This document shows, piece after piece, positions 20,997-30,408 of a stretch of DNA of 36,402 nucleotides. Origin of the DNA: Clostridia bacterium (GTDB lineage Bacteria; Bacillota; Clostridia; Oscillospirales; Acutalibacteraceae); NCBI GenBank assembly GCA_017513245.1, contig JAFXGK010000013.1, positions 1 through 36,402 on the forward strand. The letters are read 5' to 3'. Each line of letters begins with the position of its first letter. Within the stretch, counting starts at the first letter, position 1. The position numbers and the translations under genes were made by a program. The notes under the pieces are model-generated. The model had not been told where the DNA came from, made no database searches, and saw only the letters and a program-made list of their open reading frames with translations.

Positions 20997-22217
20997 ATGT
21001 TTTTTGACTTATGTATTATAGGCGGCGGCGCGGCAGGACTTATGGCCGCGATTACCGCAAAGGAGGCAAACGCAAAATTAAACGTTTGCATTATGGAGCG
21101 ACTCGACCGCGTAGGCAAGAAAATTGCCCTCACGGGTAACGGACGCTGCAACATAACCAATAAAAATATTTCGGCGAATAATTACTACGGTAAGGATTCG
21201 CAGTTTGTAGTGCCCGTTCTCTCCCGTTTCTCCACCGCAGACACCTGCGCTTTTTTCGAGCGACTGGGTGTGCCCGTGATATTCGAGGGCAACAAGGGTT
21301 ATCCCCGCTCGTTGCAGGCCGCAAGTGTTGTTGACGCGCTTCGATTCCGCGCAGACGAGCTCGGCGTAAGCACACTTGTAAACACAAGAATTTCGGCCAT
21401 CAAAAAGCAGGGCGACCGCTATATCGTTTCGACCGCGGAAGATAATTTTAAATGCCGTGCGGTTATAGTTTGCGCAGGCCTTTTATCGGGCGGAAGCAAA
21501 CTCGGCTGTGACGGAGAAATGCTTTCGGTCTTAAAGGGTTTGGGCCTTGACTGTACCGCCGTTTCGCCCGCTATCGTTCAAGTTAAAACCGATACCGATT
21601 TCGTTCGCCAGTTAAAGGGCATTAAAATCGACGCCGAGGTTTCGCTCATACGGAACGGCACGGTTTTAAGACGTGAATTCGGTGAAACGCTGTTTTGCGA
21701 TTACGGGCTTTCGGGTCCCCCTATTCTCCAACTTTCGGGACACGCAAAGAAGGGTGATAAAATTGTACTTGATTTGGCCCCCGAATTTGATTTTTCCGCG
21801 CTTATCGCAATGCTTTCGGCACGCGCCAAAACTCTAAAGAACCGCAAAAACGACGAATTCCTTTCGGGCCTTTTAAATAAGCGCCTCGGTCAGGTTGTGC
21901 TCAAGCGCACAGGGGTGGCTCTTTCGGGCAACGTTTCCGATATTACGCCTTCGCAGATTAAGGCTGTTTGCGGCGTAATTAAAGGCTTTGAATGTTGCTA
22001 TACAGACAATAACGGCTTCAATAATTCACAGGTTACCATGGGCGGAATTCTTACCCGAGAATTCGACGGCCGTACCCTTATGTCCAAAAAATATCCCGGT
22101 CTTTTTGCGGCCGGCGAACTGCTCGATATTACCGGCGATTGCGGCGGATACAACCTGCAGTGGGCTTGGTCGAGCGGATATACGGCAGCGCTTGGCGCAG
22201 TGGAGTTTTTGAAATGA
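20997..22217 (+). CDS. HI0933/BaiN-type FAD-dependent oxidoreductase
   Basis: The product has 406 residues; the ATG at 20997 follows GGTGGTGA. The dinucleotide-binding motif IIGGGAAGLMAAITAKEAN lies at the N-terminus. MERLDRVGKKIALTGNGRCNITN is the HI0933-family signature. LFCDYGLSGPPILQLSG and the C-terminal GGYNLQWAWSSGYTA are also typical. Family members are flavoproteins of mostly unknown substrate; BaiN was linked to bile-acid dehydroxylation, which should not be assumed here. The stop overlaps the next start (ATGA), so the two flavoproteins are translationally coupled. Confidence 0.9.
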   Translation: MFFDLCIIGGGAAGLMAAITAKEANAKLNVCIMERLDRVGKKIALTGNGRCNITNKNISANNYYGKDSQFVVPVLSRFSTADTCAFFERLGVPVIFEGNKGYPRSLQAASVVDALRFRADELGVSTLVNTRISAIKKQGDRYIVSTAEDNFKCRAVIVCAGLLSGGSKLGCDGEMLSVLKGLGLDCTAVSPAIVQVKTDTDFVRQLKGIKIDAEVSLIRNGTVLRREFGETLFCDYGLSGPPILQLSGHAKKGDKIVLDLAPEFDFSALIAMLSARAKTLKNRKNDEFLSGLLNKRLGQVVLKRTGVALSGNVSDITPSQIKAVCGVIKGFECCYTDNNGFNNSQVTMGGILTREFDGRTLMSKKYPGLFAAGELLDITGDCGGYNLQWAWSSGYTAALGAVEFLK

Positions 22218-23782
22218 TAATTATTAACGATATTCACCTGCCGCTTGATGAGTTTCCGAGCGATTTCATCCCGGTCGCAGCGAGGGAACTAAAGGTAGAT
22301 AAAAAGGTAATAAAAAGCGCCGAGCTTTACCGCAAATCGGTTGACGCGAGAAAAAAGAACGACGTTCATTTTTGCTGTTCGTTGCTCGTATCGGTGACCG
22401 CAAACGAGCAAAGCGCAATAAAGAAATGTAAAAAGGCACGTATTTTCCGTGAGGAAGAATTCGTGTGGCCCGAGGGCTTTTCTTCGACCGAACGACCCGT
22501 TATCGTAGGATTTGGTCCTGCGGGTATGTTTGCGGCGCTGACGCTGGCAAGAGCCGGCCTTAAGCCCATAGTATTAGAGCGCGGAGAAGAAATTGAAAAA
22601 CGCGTTAAGACGGTTGACGGCTTCTTCGGCGGCGATAAATTAAACACCGAATCCAACGTTCAGTTCGGTGAGGGCGGTGCAGGAACGTTTTCGGACGGAA
22701 AGCTTAATACGGGCATTAAAAATATCCGTTGTCGCGCCGTTTTACGCGAGTTTGTTCGCTTTGGCGCCGACCAAAAAATTCTTATAGACGCTAAACCCCA
22801 CGTCGGCACCGACCGACTGGTTAAAATTGTTAAAAACCTGCGTGAAGAAATTATCTCGCTGGGTGGTGAGGTGCGTTTTTCAACACGCCTCGACAGTATA
22901 CGCACAAAAGACGGAAGGCTTTGCGAAATTGTTTTATCAAACGGTGACTCACTCCCCTGCTCGCGGCTGATTTTAGCCACGGGACACTCGGCAAGAGATA
23001 CCTTTTTGATGCTCAAAAACGAGGGCGTACCCATGGAGCGAAAGCCGTTTTCCATCGGTGCGCGAATCGAGCATAAAAGGGCCGATATCGACCGCGCCTT
23101 ATACGGCGATTTTGCAGGTCACCCTGCCCTTTCGGCCGCTGATTATAAACTGGCGGCACACCTTGAAAACGGCCGCGGTGTTTACACCTTTTGTATGTGT
23201 CCCGGCGGCGTGGTTGTAAACGCTTCGAGCGAAGAAGGCGGAATTGCCGTAAACGGTATGAGCTACTCTGCGCGAGACGGTGAAAACTCCAACAGCGCGG
23301 TTTTAGCCGATATACGGCCCGAGGAGCTTTCGGGCGACGACGTTTTGGCAGGTGTTGAACTGCAGAGAAAAATAGAGCAAAAGGCCTTCTCTATAGGCGG
23401 CGGCGCGGTGCCGAGCATTGCCTTCGGACGCCTTATCGGAAAAGAAACAACCGACACGGTTTCGCCCACGGTAAAGCCCGAGATTATCGAGTGCGATATT
23501 CATAAGGTTTTGCCCAAGGATATTGCCGATTCAATTATCGAGGGAATTCGGATTTTCGGCAAGAAAATCGAGGGTTTTGACAGTGAAAACGCACGCCTAA
23601 CCTTCCCCGAAACGCGCTCGTCCTCGCCCGTTAGAATTCTGCGTGGCGACAGTTTTGAATCGGTTTCCGTTCGCGGACTTTTCCCCTGCGGAGAGGGCGC
23701 AGGATACGCAGGCGGAATTATGTCGGCGGCAGTGGACGGAATACGCGTTGCCGAGGCGGTTATTGCTACTGTTAATCAATAA
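22214..23782 (+). CDS. COG2509-type FAD-dependent dehydrogenase-like protein
   Basis: The product has 522 residues. The start at 22214 overlaps the previous stop (ATGA) and follows GGAG. A roughly 90-residue N-terminal domain (RKSVDARKKNDVHFCCSLLV) precedes the FAD site VGFGPAGMFAALTLARAGLK. The stretch FGEGGAGTFSDGKLNTG is the hallmark of this uncharacterised dehydrogenase group. GEGAGYAGGIMSAAVDG near the end closes the FAD site. The substrate is unknown. Pairing with an HI0933-type flavoprotein suggests a shared redox role. Confidence 0.88.
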   Translation: MIIINDIHLPLDEFPSDFIPVAARELKVDKKVIKSAELYRKSVDARKKNDVHFCCSLLVSVTANEQSAIKKCKKARIFREEEFVWPEGFSSTERPVIVGFGPAGMFAALTLARAGLKPIVLERGEEIEKRVKTVDGFFGGDKLNTESNVQFGEGGAGTFSDGKLNTGIKNIRCRAVLREFVRFGADQKILIDAKPHVGTDRLVKIVKNLREEIISLGGEVRFSTRLDSIRTKDGRLCEIVLSNGDSLPCSRLILATGHSARDTFLMLKNEGVPMERKPFSIGARIEHKRADIDRALYGDFAGHPALSAADYKLAAHLENGRGVYTFCMCPGGVVVNASSEEGGIAVNGMSYSARDGENSNSAVLADIRPEELSGDDVLAGVELQRKIEQKAFSIGGGAVPSIAFGRLIGKETTDTVSPTVKPEIIECDIHKVLPKDIADSIIEGIRIFGKKIEGFDSENARLTFPETRSSSPVRILRGDSFESVSVRGLFPCGEGAGYAGGIMSAAVDGIRVAEAVIATVNQ

Positions 23783-24335
23783 AAAAATCACTTACGGAAT
23801 ACCTGCCCCACAGGTGTTCCGTATTTATTTTTTCGGCAAAAAGACAGGTCTCGTTAATGGGTAACCGAAGCCTGCACGCGCGATTTTTATGCTCATAAAG
23901 CAACAGTCCTCCCAATAGTGAGAAGGCATGGCTTGCGGGCTTTTTGAGCACTTTAGACACCTCTATTTCGGCATACGGACTGTTTATTCGAAGAAAAAGG
24001 GTGGCTCCGTCGGCGGCCACGGCTGCGAGGTTAAGCAGCGCTATTTCATACAGTCTGCTATTAATTTTTACTGTAGCCTCGCCCTCGGTTTTGCAGTAGA
24101 TAAATCGGTCGCGCAGCGCCAAATAAAACACAGCCGAGCAAAGAATCTGCTCGGTGAAGCACTTAAGATTTGTACACACCTCATATTCTTTAGAATATGC
24201 CCTGCCCTCTAAAAGAAAAAGCTGCCGCCATTTGCGACGAATTTCGGGTCCCGACTCCCCTTTTGCCATACGTTCGCAGAGGTCTTCGCGAAGTCGGGCC
24301 AGGGTTTTCATTCTTTTTGTTGGTGAAAATTGCAT
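23772..24335 (-). CDS. Unrecognised cytoplasmic protein
   Basis: The product has 187 residues from the ATG at 24335, which lies 8 nt after GAGG; the longer frame begins at an unsupported TTG. It starts MQFSPTKRMKTLARLREDLC, a basic helical segment, and has no signal peptide or clear membrane helix. A hydrophobic LLNLAAVAADGATLFLRINS and a later LLGGLLLYEHKNRACRLRL faintly recall a degenerate GHKL/histidine-kinase-type ATPase domain, but the ATP-binding Asn and Gly boxes are not convincing. I do not assign a function. It converges on the flavoprotein operon with an 11-bp overlap, and its last codons form a terminator hairpin. Confidence 0.6.
   Translation of the reverse strand: MQFSPTKRMKTLARLREDLCERMAKGESGPEIRRKWRQLFLLEGRAYSKEYEVCTNLKCFTEQILCSAVFYLALRDRFIYCKTEGEATVKINSRLYEIALLNLAAVAADGATLFLRINSPYAEIEVSKVLKKPASHAFSLLGGLLLYEHKNRACRLRLPINETCLFAEKINTEHLWGRYSVSDFFID
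23793..23833 (+). terminator. Terminator of the flavoprotein operon, inside the end of the opposite gene
   Basis: TACGGAATACCTG (23793-23805) pairs with CAGGTGTTCCGTA (23811-23823), one G-U, followed on plus by TTTATTTTTT. The stem is also coding sequence for the last residues of the opposing gene, where a T7 run follows on minus. Confidence 0.8.
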
Positions 24336-24427
24336 CTTTTTTTCCTCAATTTCTATAACTTCGGCACCCGTTTTGGGGTTATTTACGGATAAAATCAACA
24401 GTTTTGTTAAAATAATGACAAAATTAC

Positions 24428-24456
24428 TTGCAAATTACGAAACTTTGGGGTAAAAT
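24428..24456 (+). promoter_or_regulatory. Promoter of gap
   Basis: TTGCAA (24428-24433) and TAAAAT (24451-24456) are 17 bp apart, about 32 bp before the start codon, with TAGGAGG between. Confidence 0.68.
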
Positions 24457-24487
24457 ACTTGTGTAAAAATTTTAGGAGGTTTTTCCA

Positions 24488-25501
24488 ATGGTTAAAGTTG
24501 CTATTAATGGTTTTGGACGCATCGGCCGTCTGGCTTTCCGTCAGATGTTCGGCGCAGAAGGCTATGAAATCGTAGCCATCAACGATCTTACCAGCCCCGC
24601 TATGCTCGCTCACCTTCTCAAGTACGACTCTGCTCAGGGTCGCTATGCTAAGGCTGACACCGTAGTTGCAGGCGAAGACAGCATCACTGTTGACGGTAAG
24701 ACCATCAAGATCTATGCAGAGAAGAACGCTGCTGATCTGCCCTGGGGCGAGATCGGTGTTGACGTAGTTCTCGAGTGCACAGGTTTCTATTGCTCTAAGG
24801 AAAAGAGCCAGGCTCACATCGATGCAGGCGCTAAGAAGGTTGTTATTTCTGCTCCCGCAGGCAACGATCTTAAGACTGTTGTTTTCAGCGTAAACGAGGA
24901 CACTCTTACCGCTGATGACACCATCATCTCGGCTGCTTCCTGCACCACCAACTGCCTCGCTCCCATGGCTAAGGCTCTCAACGACTATGCTCCCATCCAG
25001 AGCGGTATCATGACCACCGTTCACGCTTACACCGGCGATCAGATGGTACTTGACGGTCCCCACAGAAAGGGTGACCTCCGTCGTGCACGTGCTGCTGCTG
25101 CTAACATCGTTCCGAACTCTACCGGCGCTGCTAAGGCTATCGGTCTTGTTATTCCGGAACTCAACGGCAAACTCATCGGTTCTGCACAGCGTGTTCCGGT
25201 TCCGACCGGTTCTACCACTCTTCTCGTTGCTGTTGTTAAGGGCAAGGACATTACCAAGGAAGGCATCAACGCTGCTATGAAGGCTGCTTCTTCTGCTTCC
25301 TTCGGTTACACCGAGGAACCGCTCGTTTCTTCCGATATCATCGGTATCACCTACGGTTCTCTCTTCGATGCTACCCAGACTATGGTTGCTAAGATCGACG
25401 AGGATACCTATCAGGTACAGGTTGTTTCCTGGTATGACAACGAGAACTCTTACACCAGCCAGATGGTTCGTACCATTAAGTACTTCGCTGAGTTGGCATA
25501 A
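24488..25501 (+). CDS. gap: Glyceraldehyde-3-phosphate dehydrogenase
   Basis: The product has 337 residues. NAD site [15 protein letters not shown] (7-20) and the catalytic [15 protein letters not shown] with Cys152, plus His179 in [14 protein letters not shown]. It oxidises glyceraldehyde-3-phosphate to 1,3-bisphosphoglycerate in glycolysis. Codon use is visibly tighter than in neighbours (GCT, GGT, AAG, CTC/CTT and TCT dominate), as expected for a highly expressed gene. AGGAGG gives a strong ribosome site. It is monocistronic and converges with eno, the enzyme three steps later, on one terminator. Confidence 0.97.
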   Translation: MVKVAINGFGRIGRLAFRQMFGAEGYEIVAINDLTSPAMLAHLLKYDSAQGRYAKADTVVAGEDSITVDGKTIKIYAEKNAADLPWGEIGVDVVLECTGFYCSKEKSQAHIDAGAKKVVISAPAGNDLKTVVFSVNEDTLTADDTIISAASCTTNCLAPMAKALNDYAPIQSGIMTTVHAYTGDQMVLDGPHRKGDLRRARAAAANIVPNSTGAAKAIGLVIPELNGKLIGSAQRVPVPTGSTTLLVAVVKGKDITKEGINAAMKAASSASFGYTEEPLVSSDIIGITYGSLFDATQTMVAKIDEDTYQVQVVSWYDNENSYTSQMVRTIKYFAELA

Positions 25502-25517
25502 GAACAATTCTAAAAAT

Positions 25518-25550
25518 AAAAACGCTCTGCTCCGGCAGAGCGTTTTTTCT
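25518..25550. terminator. Bidirectional terminator between gap and eno
   Basis: AACGCTCTGC and GCAGAGCGTT form the stem, with TTTTTT on plus and a matching T run on minus. It lies between the two stop codons. Confidence 0.9.
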
Positions 25551-26795
25551 TTATATTCGCAATTCCTTTTCTATCATCAAAAGTCGGTTGTATTTTGCGG
25601 TGCGCTCGCTTCTTGCGGGGGCGCCGGTTTTTATTCTTGTGGCGTTTATTGCAACCGCCAAATCGGCTATGGTTGTATCCTCGGTTTCACCCGAGCGGTG
25701 TGACACCACTATTTGATAGCCGTGGTGTTTTGCCAGCTTTATAACGTTTACGGTTTCGGTTAGGGTGCCGATTTGATTGGGTTTTATCAAAATGCTGTTG
25801 GCCGAGCGGTTGGTAATGCCCTTTTTGAGCCGTATTTCATTGGTTACGAAGAGGTCGTCACCCACAAGGGCAAGGTCGTTTCCGAGAACGTCGGTCATTC
25901 TCTCCCAGCCGACCCAATCGTTTTCGCCAAGGCCGTCCTCGATTGAGATTATCGGGTACTTTTTCATCATATCCTTGTACATTGAAATCATCTGCTCGCC
26001 CGTAAGTGATATACCGCGTTTGGGCATAACGTACGGTCCCTCGGGAGTGGCCCACTCACTGGCGGCGACATCGAGCGCTATTTTGATTTGCTCGGTGGTG
26101 TAGCCCGCCTTTTCGATAGCCGCAATAATAAGTTCTATTGCTTCGCTGTCGTCGGACAGGTTGGGAGCAAAACCGCCCTCGTCACCCACTCCGCAGGAAA
26201 GGCCTTTATCCTTTAGCATTTTGCCGAGCGTATGATAGGTTTCGCAGCACATACGAAGGGCCTCGCTCATATTGGCGGCGCCGATGGGAACTATCATAAA
26301 TTCTTGAATGTCCACGTTGTTTTTTGCATGGGCGCCGCCGTTTAAAATATTCATCATCGGGGTTGGTATCCAGCTGCCCGAAAAGCCGCCAATATAGCGG
26401 TATAGGGGCATTTTATAAGCCGCGGCCGCCGCCTTGGCCGAAGCCAGCGATACAGCCAAAATCGCATTTGCGCCGAGACGGGATTTATTTTCGGTTCCGT
26501 CGAGTTCTATGAGGGTTTTATCAAGCGCCATTTGGTTGGTGCAGTCGGCACCGCGAAGGGCTTTATTAATCTCGCCGTTTATGCCTTCGACGGCACGGGT
26601 TACGTCACGTCCGAAGAAGGCTTTTTTATCGGTGTCACGCAGCTCGTAAGCCTCGTATTCACCCGTAGATGCGCCCGACGGAGCAATCGCAAAGCCCTCG
26701 CTTCCGTCCTCGAGTGTTACGGTTGCCGCAACGGTTGGATTTCCGCGCGAATCAATAAGTCGCATTCCTTCAATTTTTTTGATTTTTACGTTCAC
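25551..26795 (-). CDS. eno: Enolase
   Basis: The product has 414 residues. The start is GTG, 8 nt after [13 protein letters not shown] near the N-terminus, [10 protein letters not shown] (the mobile loop), Glu206 in GDEGGFAP and the signature [15 protein letters not shown] with the catalytic Lys mark a complete enzyme. It dehydrates 2-phosphoglycerate to phosphoenolpyruvate. It is slightly shorter than the common 428-432 residues but ends in the usual [12 protein letters not shown]. No clear promoter could be placed upstream. Confidence 0.96.
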   Translation of the reverse strand: MNVKIKKIEGMRLIDSRGNPTVAATVTLEDGSEGFAIAPSGASTGEYEAYELRDTDKKAFFGRDVTRAVEGINGEINKALRGADCTNQMALDKTLIELDGTENKSRLGANAILAVSLASAKAAAAAYKMPLYRYIGGFSGSWIPTPMMNILNGGAHAKNNVDIQEFMIVPIGAANMSEALRMCCETYHTLGKMLKDKGLSCGVGDEGGFAPNLSDDSEAIELIIAAIEKAGYTTEQIKIALDVAASEWATPEGPYVMPKRGISLTGEQMISMYKDMMKKYPIISIEDGLGENDWVGWERMTDVLGNDLALVGDDLFVTNEIRLKKGITNRSANSILIKPNQIGTLTETVNVIKLAKHHGYQIVVSHRSGETEDTTIADLAVAINATRIKTGAPARSERTAKYNRLLMIEKELRI

Positions 26796-26943
26796 TTTAC
26801 CTACCTCCGAATAGAGTATTCCCCGTGAAGGATATTTTTTTCATAAAGATTGTTATTTTTTTGCTGTTTGCACTTTTATTTTTAGGAATGTTATGTTATA
26901 ATACAGTTAACTATAATTATTTATACATTTCGAAGGGATGTTT

Positions 26944-27693
26944 ATGAACGAAAACGGAAATGGTTCGAATATAATTGCGGGTCGCAACGCGGTGCTTGAG
27001 GCTATTCGCTCGGGTCGCGAGATTGACCGTCTTTTGGTTTCTCACGGTACCGAGGGTGGCTCGGTGACCGCCATAATTGCCAAGTGCAAGCAGCGCGGCA
27101 TCCTCATAAAGGAGGTTTCGCCCCAGAAGCTTGACTACCTCTGCGGCGGCGCTGTACATCAGGGCGTTGCGGTTATGATTGCTTCGCACAACTACTGCGA
27201 GGTTGGCGATATTTTAAAGCTTGCAAAAGAACGCGGTGAGCCTCCGTTTATCATCATCTGTGATGAAATTGAGGACCCGCACAACCTTGGCGCGATAATT
27301 AGAACTGCCGAGGCTTGCGGTGTGCACGGAATCATTATTCCCGAGAGGCGTTCGGCATCGCTTAATATGACGGTTGCAAAATCGGCAAGCGGAGCTCTTG
27401 AATATATGCTTGTTGCCAGAGTAACCAATATTTCAAACACCATCGATGAGCTAAAGGAAAAGGGTGTTTGGGTGTACGGCGCCGACATGGGTGGAAGCGA
27501 CCGTCACAGTTTTGATTTTACCGGTTCTACCGCAGTTGTAATCGGTAACGAGGGCAAGGGTATCGGCCGATTGGTTGCCAAAAAGTGCGACGGTATCGTA
27601 AGCCTTCCGATGTATGGAAAAATCAATTCTCTTAACGCTTCGGTCGCCGCCGGAGTGCTGATGTATGAGGTTGCAGACCAGCGACATAAGTAA
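26944..27693 (+). CDS. rlmB: SpoU/TrmH-family 23S rRNA (guanosine-2'-O-)-methyltransferase, RlmB type
   Basis: The product has 249 residues from the ATG at 26944, 6 nt after AAGGG; an ATG 6 bp earlier directly abuts the ribosome site. The N-terminal substrate-binding domain begins NIIAGRNAVLEAI. The SPOUT knot motifs are NLGAIIRTAEACGVHG, VVIGNEGKGI and LPMYGKINSLNASVAAGV. It methylates a ribose in the 23S rRNA peptidyl-transferase region (G2251 in E. coli). Exact position here is by family only. Confidence 0.9.
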   Translation: MNENGNGSNIIAGRNAVLEAIRSGREIDRLLVSHGTEGGSVTAIIAKCKQRGILIKEVSPQKLDYLCGGAVHQGVAVMIASHNYCEVGDILKLAKERGEPPFIIICDEIEDPHNLGAIIRTAEACGVHGIIIPERRSASLNMTVAKSASGALEYMLVARVTNISNTIDELKEKGVWVYGADMGGSDRHSFDFTGSTAVVIGNEGKGIGRLVAKKCDGIVSLPMYGKINSLNASVAAGVLMYEVADQRHK

Positions 27694-27729
27694 TTTTTTG
27701 ATAAAACTTTAGGGGGACAGTGTTATACT

Positions 27730-30393
27730 ATGGGACTTTTTCCTAGAAGAGACAAACACATTTACGGCGATTATTCCGATGAAGTAATAAAGGATAATTT
27801 CAGCCTCTCCGACGAGGGTATTATCCCCATCGGTCAGCGCCACGATATAAATCGCGCACCTCACGCCCTTACTCCCGACGAGGTTGTAAAAGGCAGTGAG
27901 CCGATAGCGCCGGTTGCCGATATTCCCATGCATTCGGCCGGTGAGTCGCTCTATAAAAAGATGCTGGACGCTCGAAAGAGCGATGGCGACGACAATACCG
28001 CCGAGACTAAATCCGAAGAGGTTAAAAAGGAAGCGGAAACTCTGCTTTCGCGTTGCTCTCAGTTCGTATCGGACGATCAGGGCACGCCAATACTTACCGG
28101 TCAGCCCGCGTATTCGCTTGACAGCATTGAGAGCATTATCGCCGAGGCCGAAAAGAAGGCGCAGGAACGCGTAAAGAAGATGTACGGCGGAGATGACGCA
28201 ACAAAAACTCCTGCCTCCTCCCCTGCAGCGGAGGAGGTAAAAACCGAAAAGGCTCCCGTCGAGGAAACCATTCCGCCCGAGGAGGCTCTGGTTGAGGGTC
28301 TTCGCTTGCCTAAGCAGCCCGCAGAAGAGATTCCGATGGATAAAGAACCTGCAGAGGTTAAAAACTTCCAATACCGTTTTGCCGATGAGGACCGTTCGAG
28401 CGAGAACGAACAAAAGGAAGAAATCGCGGCCGACGAGGGTGCCACCATCACCTTTGACGCAGTACGCGAAGAAGAGCCTGAGGACATGGGAAACACGGCA
28501 GTGTTTACGCCCGTGGGCGAGGATACCGGTGACACGGTAGTCTTCGATAAGGTTGAGGACACGAAAGAAGATGGCACCGTCGAGTTTGATGCGGTAGGCG
28601 CTACAATGCCGATTCCCGAGCTTAATATTGACCCCGATTTTGACATTGTATCGAGCAGTTTGGGTAAAAGCGACGAGGAGGCCGACGAGGAAGAAATCTT
28701 CGGCGATTACGAAACCGCAGCCGACGCTGTTCCGATTGAGAAGGATCTTCGCTCGAAGGTGCGCAAGCTTACCCTTCGTACCGTGGCGACCTTCCTTATT
28801 TCCGCGTTGCTTACCGTTATGGCGACACCTCTTCTCGACTCGGTAAGAGAGAGTAATCCGCAGATATTTTTGATAATAAGCACTGCGGCATTGGCTTTGT
28901 GTGCAATTGTAAACCTTGACGTATTTAAGGGTCTGGCGGCTCCTTTCATAAAGAAGTGCGGTGAGGATACCGCCGCCGCCATAAGCACCGTTTTCTCACT
29001 TGTTTTCGGCATTGTTTGCATTATTACCAAGAATACAACCTTTGCGCAGTTTGGCTTTATTTCGGCTATCGGTATGTTCTTCTCCCTAATCGGTAAGCGT
29101 AACGCCGCAAAAAGCCGTCTTGTTGGCTTCTCTGAGATCGCAAACGGCGATGAAAAGTATGCTCTCACGCTTATCGATGAGGAGCACGGTTCCTACGCCA
29201 TCGCTCACGATGCGGTTGAAGGCGAGGCACTTATCGCTTCGGGCAGAAAGACCGTAAACGTTACCCGATATTTAAAGAATTCGCAATCGGAAAACCACTT
29301 CTCCGGCAAAGCGTTTGCAATGGCTGTTATAACCCTTTCGGCCGCTGCTGCCGCCGCTATGTTCGGATTTATTTCGGAAAGCGGAATATTTGCGCTTTAT
29401 TTATTTACCGCCGTAACGGCGGTGGGCTCGTCCTTCAGCTGTGCCCTTGTCGGCACTATGCCCCGTAAGATGGCGGCCAATCACCTTGCCGACTACGGCG
29501 CTATGATAACAAGCTATGACGCCGCCGAGGAGATTGAGCAGGTTAACGCCGTTACGTTTGATGTTAACAGTATTTTCCCGCGCGGTAGGGTTAAAATGTA
29601 TGATATGAAGGTCTTGAGCCCCAACAATCTGGACGAGACTATATTTAACGCCGCCGCGGTTACTACGTCTATTAACAGTCCGCTCGGACACGTTTTCAGA
29701 CGAATTGCCCGCACAAGCGAGGATTACGTTCTGCCCCCTGCCGATTCGGTAAAGTATGAAAATCGCCTTGGCGTTTCGGGCTGGGTGGGCGACCATTCGG
29801 TTCTTATCGGTAACCGCACCTTGATGGAAACGCACGGTGTTGCAGTGCCGTCGGTTGAGGTTGACAAGAAGATTCTGAGAAGCGGTTATTTCCCCGTTTA
29901 CGTTGCATCCGACGGTCGTCCTTGCGCACTGCTTATAGTTGGATACGAGGCCGACCACGACATTGAAAACGAGCTTCGCAGACTTACCCGCACCGGTGTT
30001 GTTCTGCTTATTAACAACTGCGACCCCAACGTGACCGAAGAGATGCTTTGCGACTATTTCGGCCTGCCTGAGGATTTTGTTAAGATAATGCAAAGCGCCA
30101 GCGTAAAACAGTACAAGGACGGTACTGAATTCTGCGAAAGCATACCTGCAAAGGCCGCGTATCGCGACGGTGCCGCAGGCATCGCCGCTATCGTTACCGC
30201 TTCGATAAGGATGAAGCATCTTACCGCCTTGATGGCAGTGTTGCATATAATTCTTGCGGTTGCGGGAATCGCCGCTGCTTTGGTGCTTGCGATTGGCGGA
30301 TTTGCATCGCTTTTAACCCCCGTTAACGTTGCGCTTTATCTTTTAGCATCGCTTATTATCGTGCTTTTGGCGCCGTTTTTCTACAGACCTTAG
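27730..30393 (+). CDS. Membrane protein with degenerate P-type-ATPase-like core (probable pseudo-ATPase)
   Basis: The product has 887 residues. Residues 1-335 are charged, low-complexity and probably disordered, ending in four degenerate FDxV-type repeats (TFDAV, VFTPV, VFDKV, EFDAV). Hydrophobic helices follow (about 345-470 and 525-570). Residues 605-790 align by eye with P1B-type ATPase P and N domains: FDVNSIFP at 610-617 where FDKTGTLT belongs, SPLGHVFRRIA for the nucleotide-domain helix, VLIGNRTLM (Gly694-Asn695-Arg696) and NNCDPN near 762 where TGDN belongs. The phosphorylation Asp611 remains but its KTGT neighbours and the TGD motif are lost, so pumping is unlikely. Two or three helices end the protein. 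GGGGG lies rather far (13 nt) from the start. A regulatory or scaffold role is inference. Confidence 0.6.
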   Translation: MGLFPRRDKHIYGDYSDEVIKDNFSLSDEGIIPIGQRHDINRAPHALTPDEVVKGSEPIAPVADIPMHSAGESLYKKMLDARKSDGDDNTAETKSEEVKKEAETLLSRCSQFVSDDQGTPILTGQPAYSLDSIESIIAEAEKKAQERVKKMYGGDDATKTPASSPAAEEVKTEKAPVEETIPPEEALVEGLRLPKQPAEEIPMDKEPAEVKNFQYRFADEDRSSENEQKEEIAADEGATITFDAVREEEPEDMGNTAVFTPVGEDTGDTVVFDKVEDTKEDGTVEFDAVGATMPIPELNIDPDFDIVSSSLGKSDEEADEEEIFGDYETAADAVPIEKDLRSKVRKLTLRTVATFLISALLTVMATPLLDSVRESNPQIFLIISTAALALCAIVNLDVFKGLAAPFIKKCGEDTAAAISTVFSLVFGIVCIITKNTTFAQFGFISAIGMFFSLIGKRNAAKSRLVGFSEIANGDEKYALTLIDEEHGSYAIAHDAVEGEALIASGRKTVNVTRYLKNSQSENHFSGKAFAMAVITLSAAAAAAMFGFISESGIFALYLFTAVTAVGSSFSCALVGTMPRKMAANHLADYGAMITSYDAAEEIEQVNAVTFDVNSIFPRGRVKMYDMKVLSPNNLDETIFNAAAVTTSINSPLGHVFRRIARTSEDYVLPPADSVKYENRLGVSGWVGDHSVLIGNRTLMETHGVAVPSVEVDKKILRSGYFPVYVASDGRPCALLIVGYEADHDIENELRRLTRTGVVLLINNCDPNVTEEMLCDYFGLPEDFVKIMQSASVKQYKDGTEFCESIPAKAAYRDGAAGIAAIVTASIRMKHLTALMAVLHIILAVAGIAAALVLAIGGFASLLTPVNVALYLLASLIIVLLAPFFYRP

Positions 30394-30408
30394 AGAGAAG
30401 GAATTAAC

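Noticed and set aside
24407-25507. 366-codon frame on the minus strand opposite gap
   Set aside because: A long shadow frame is expected opposite a gene with strong codon bias; the plus-strand gap gene is unmistakable.
29401-30246. 281-codon minus-strand frame opposite the pseudo-ATPase gene
   Set aside because: Composition is that of an antisense shadow, and there is no ribosome site.
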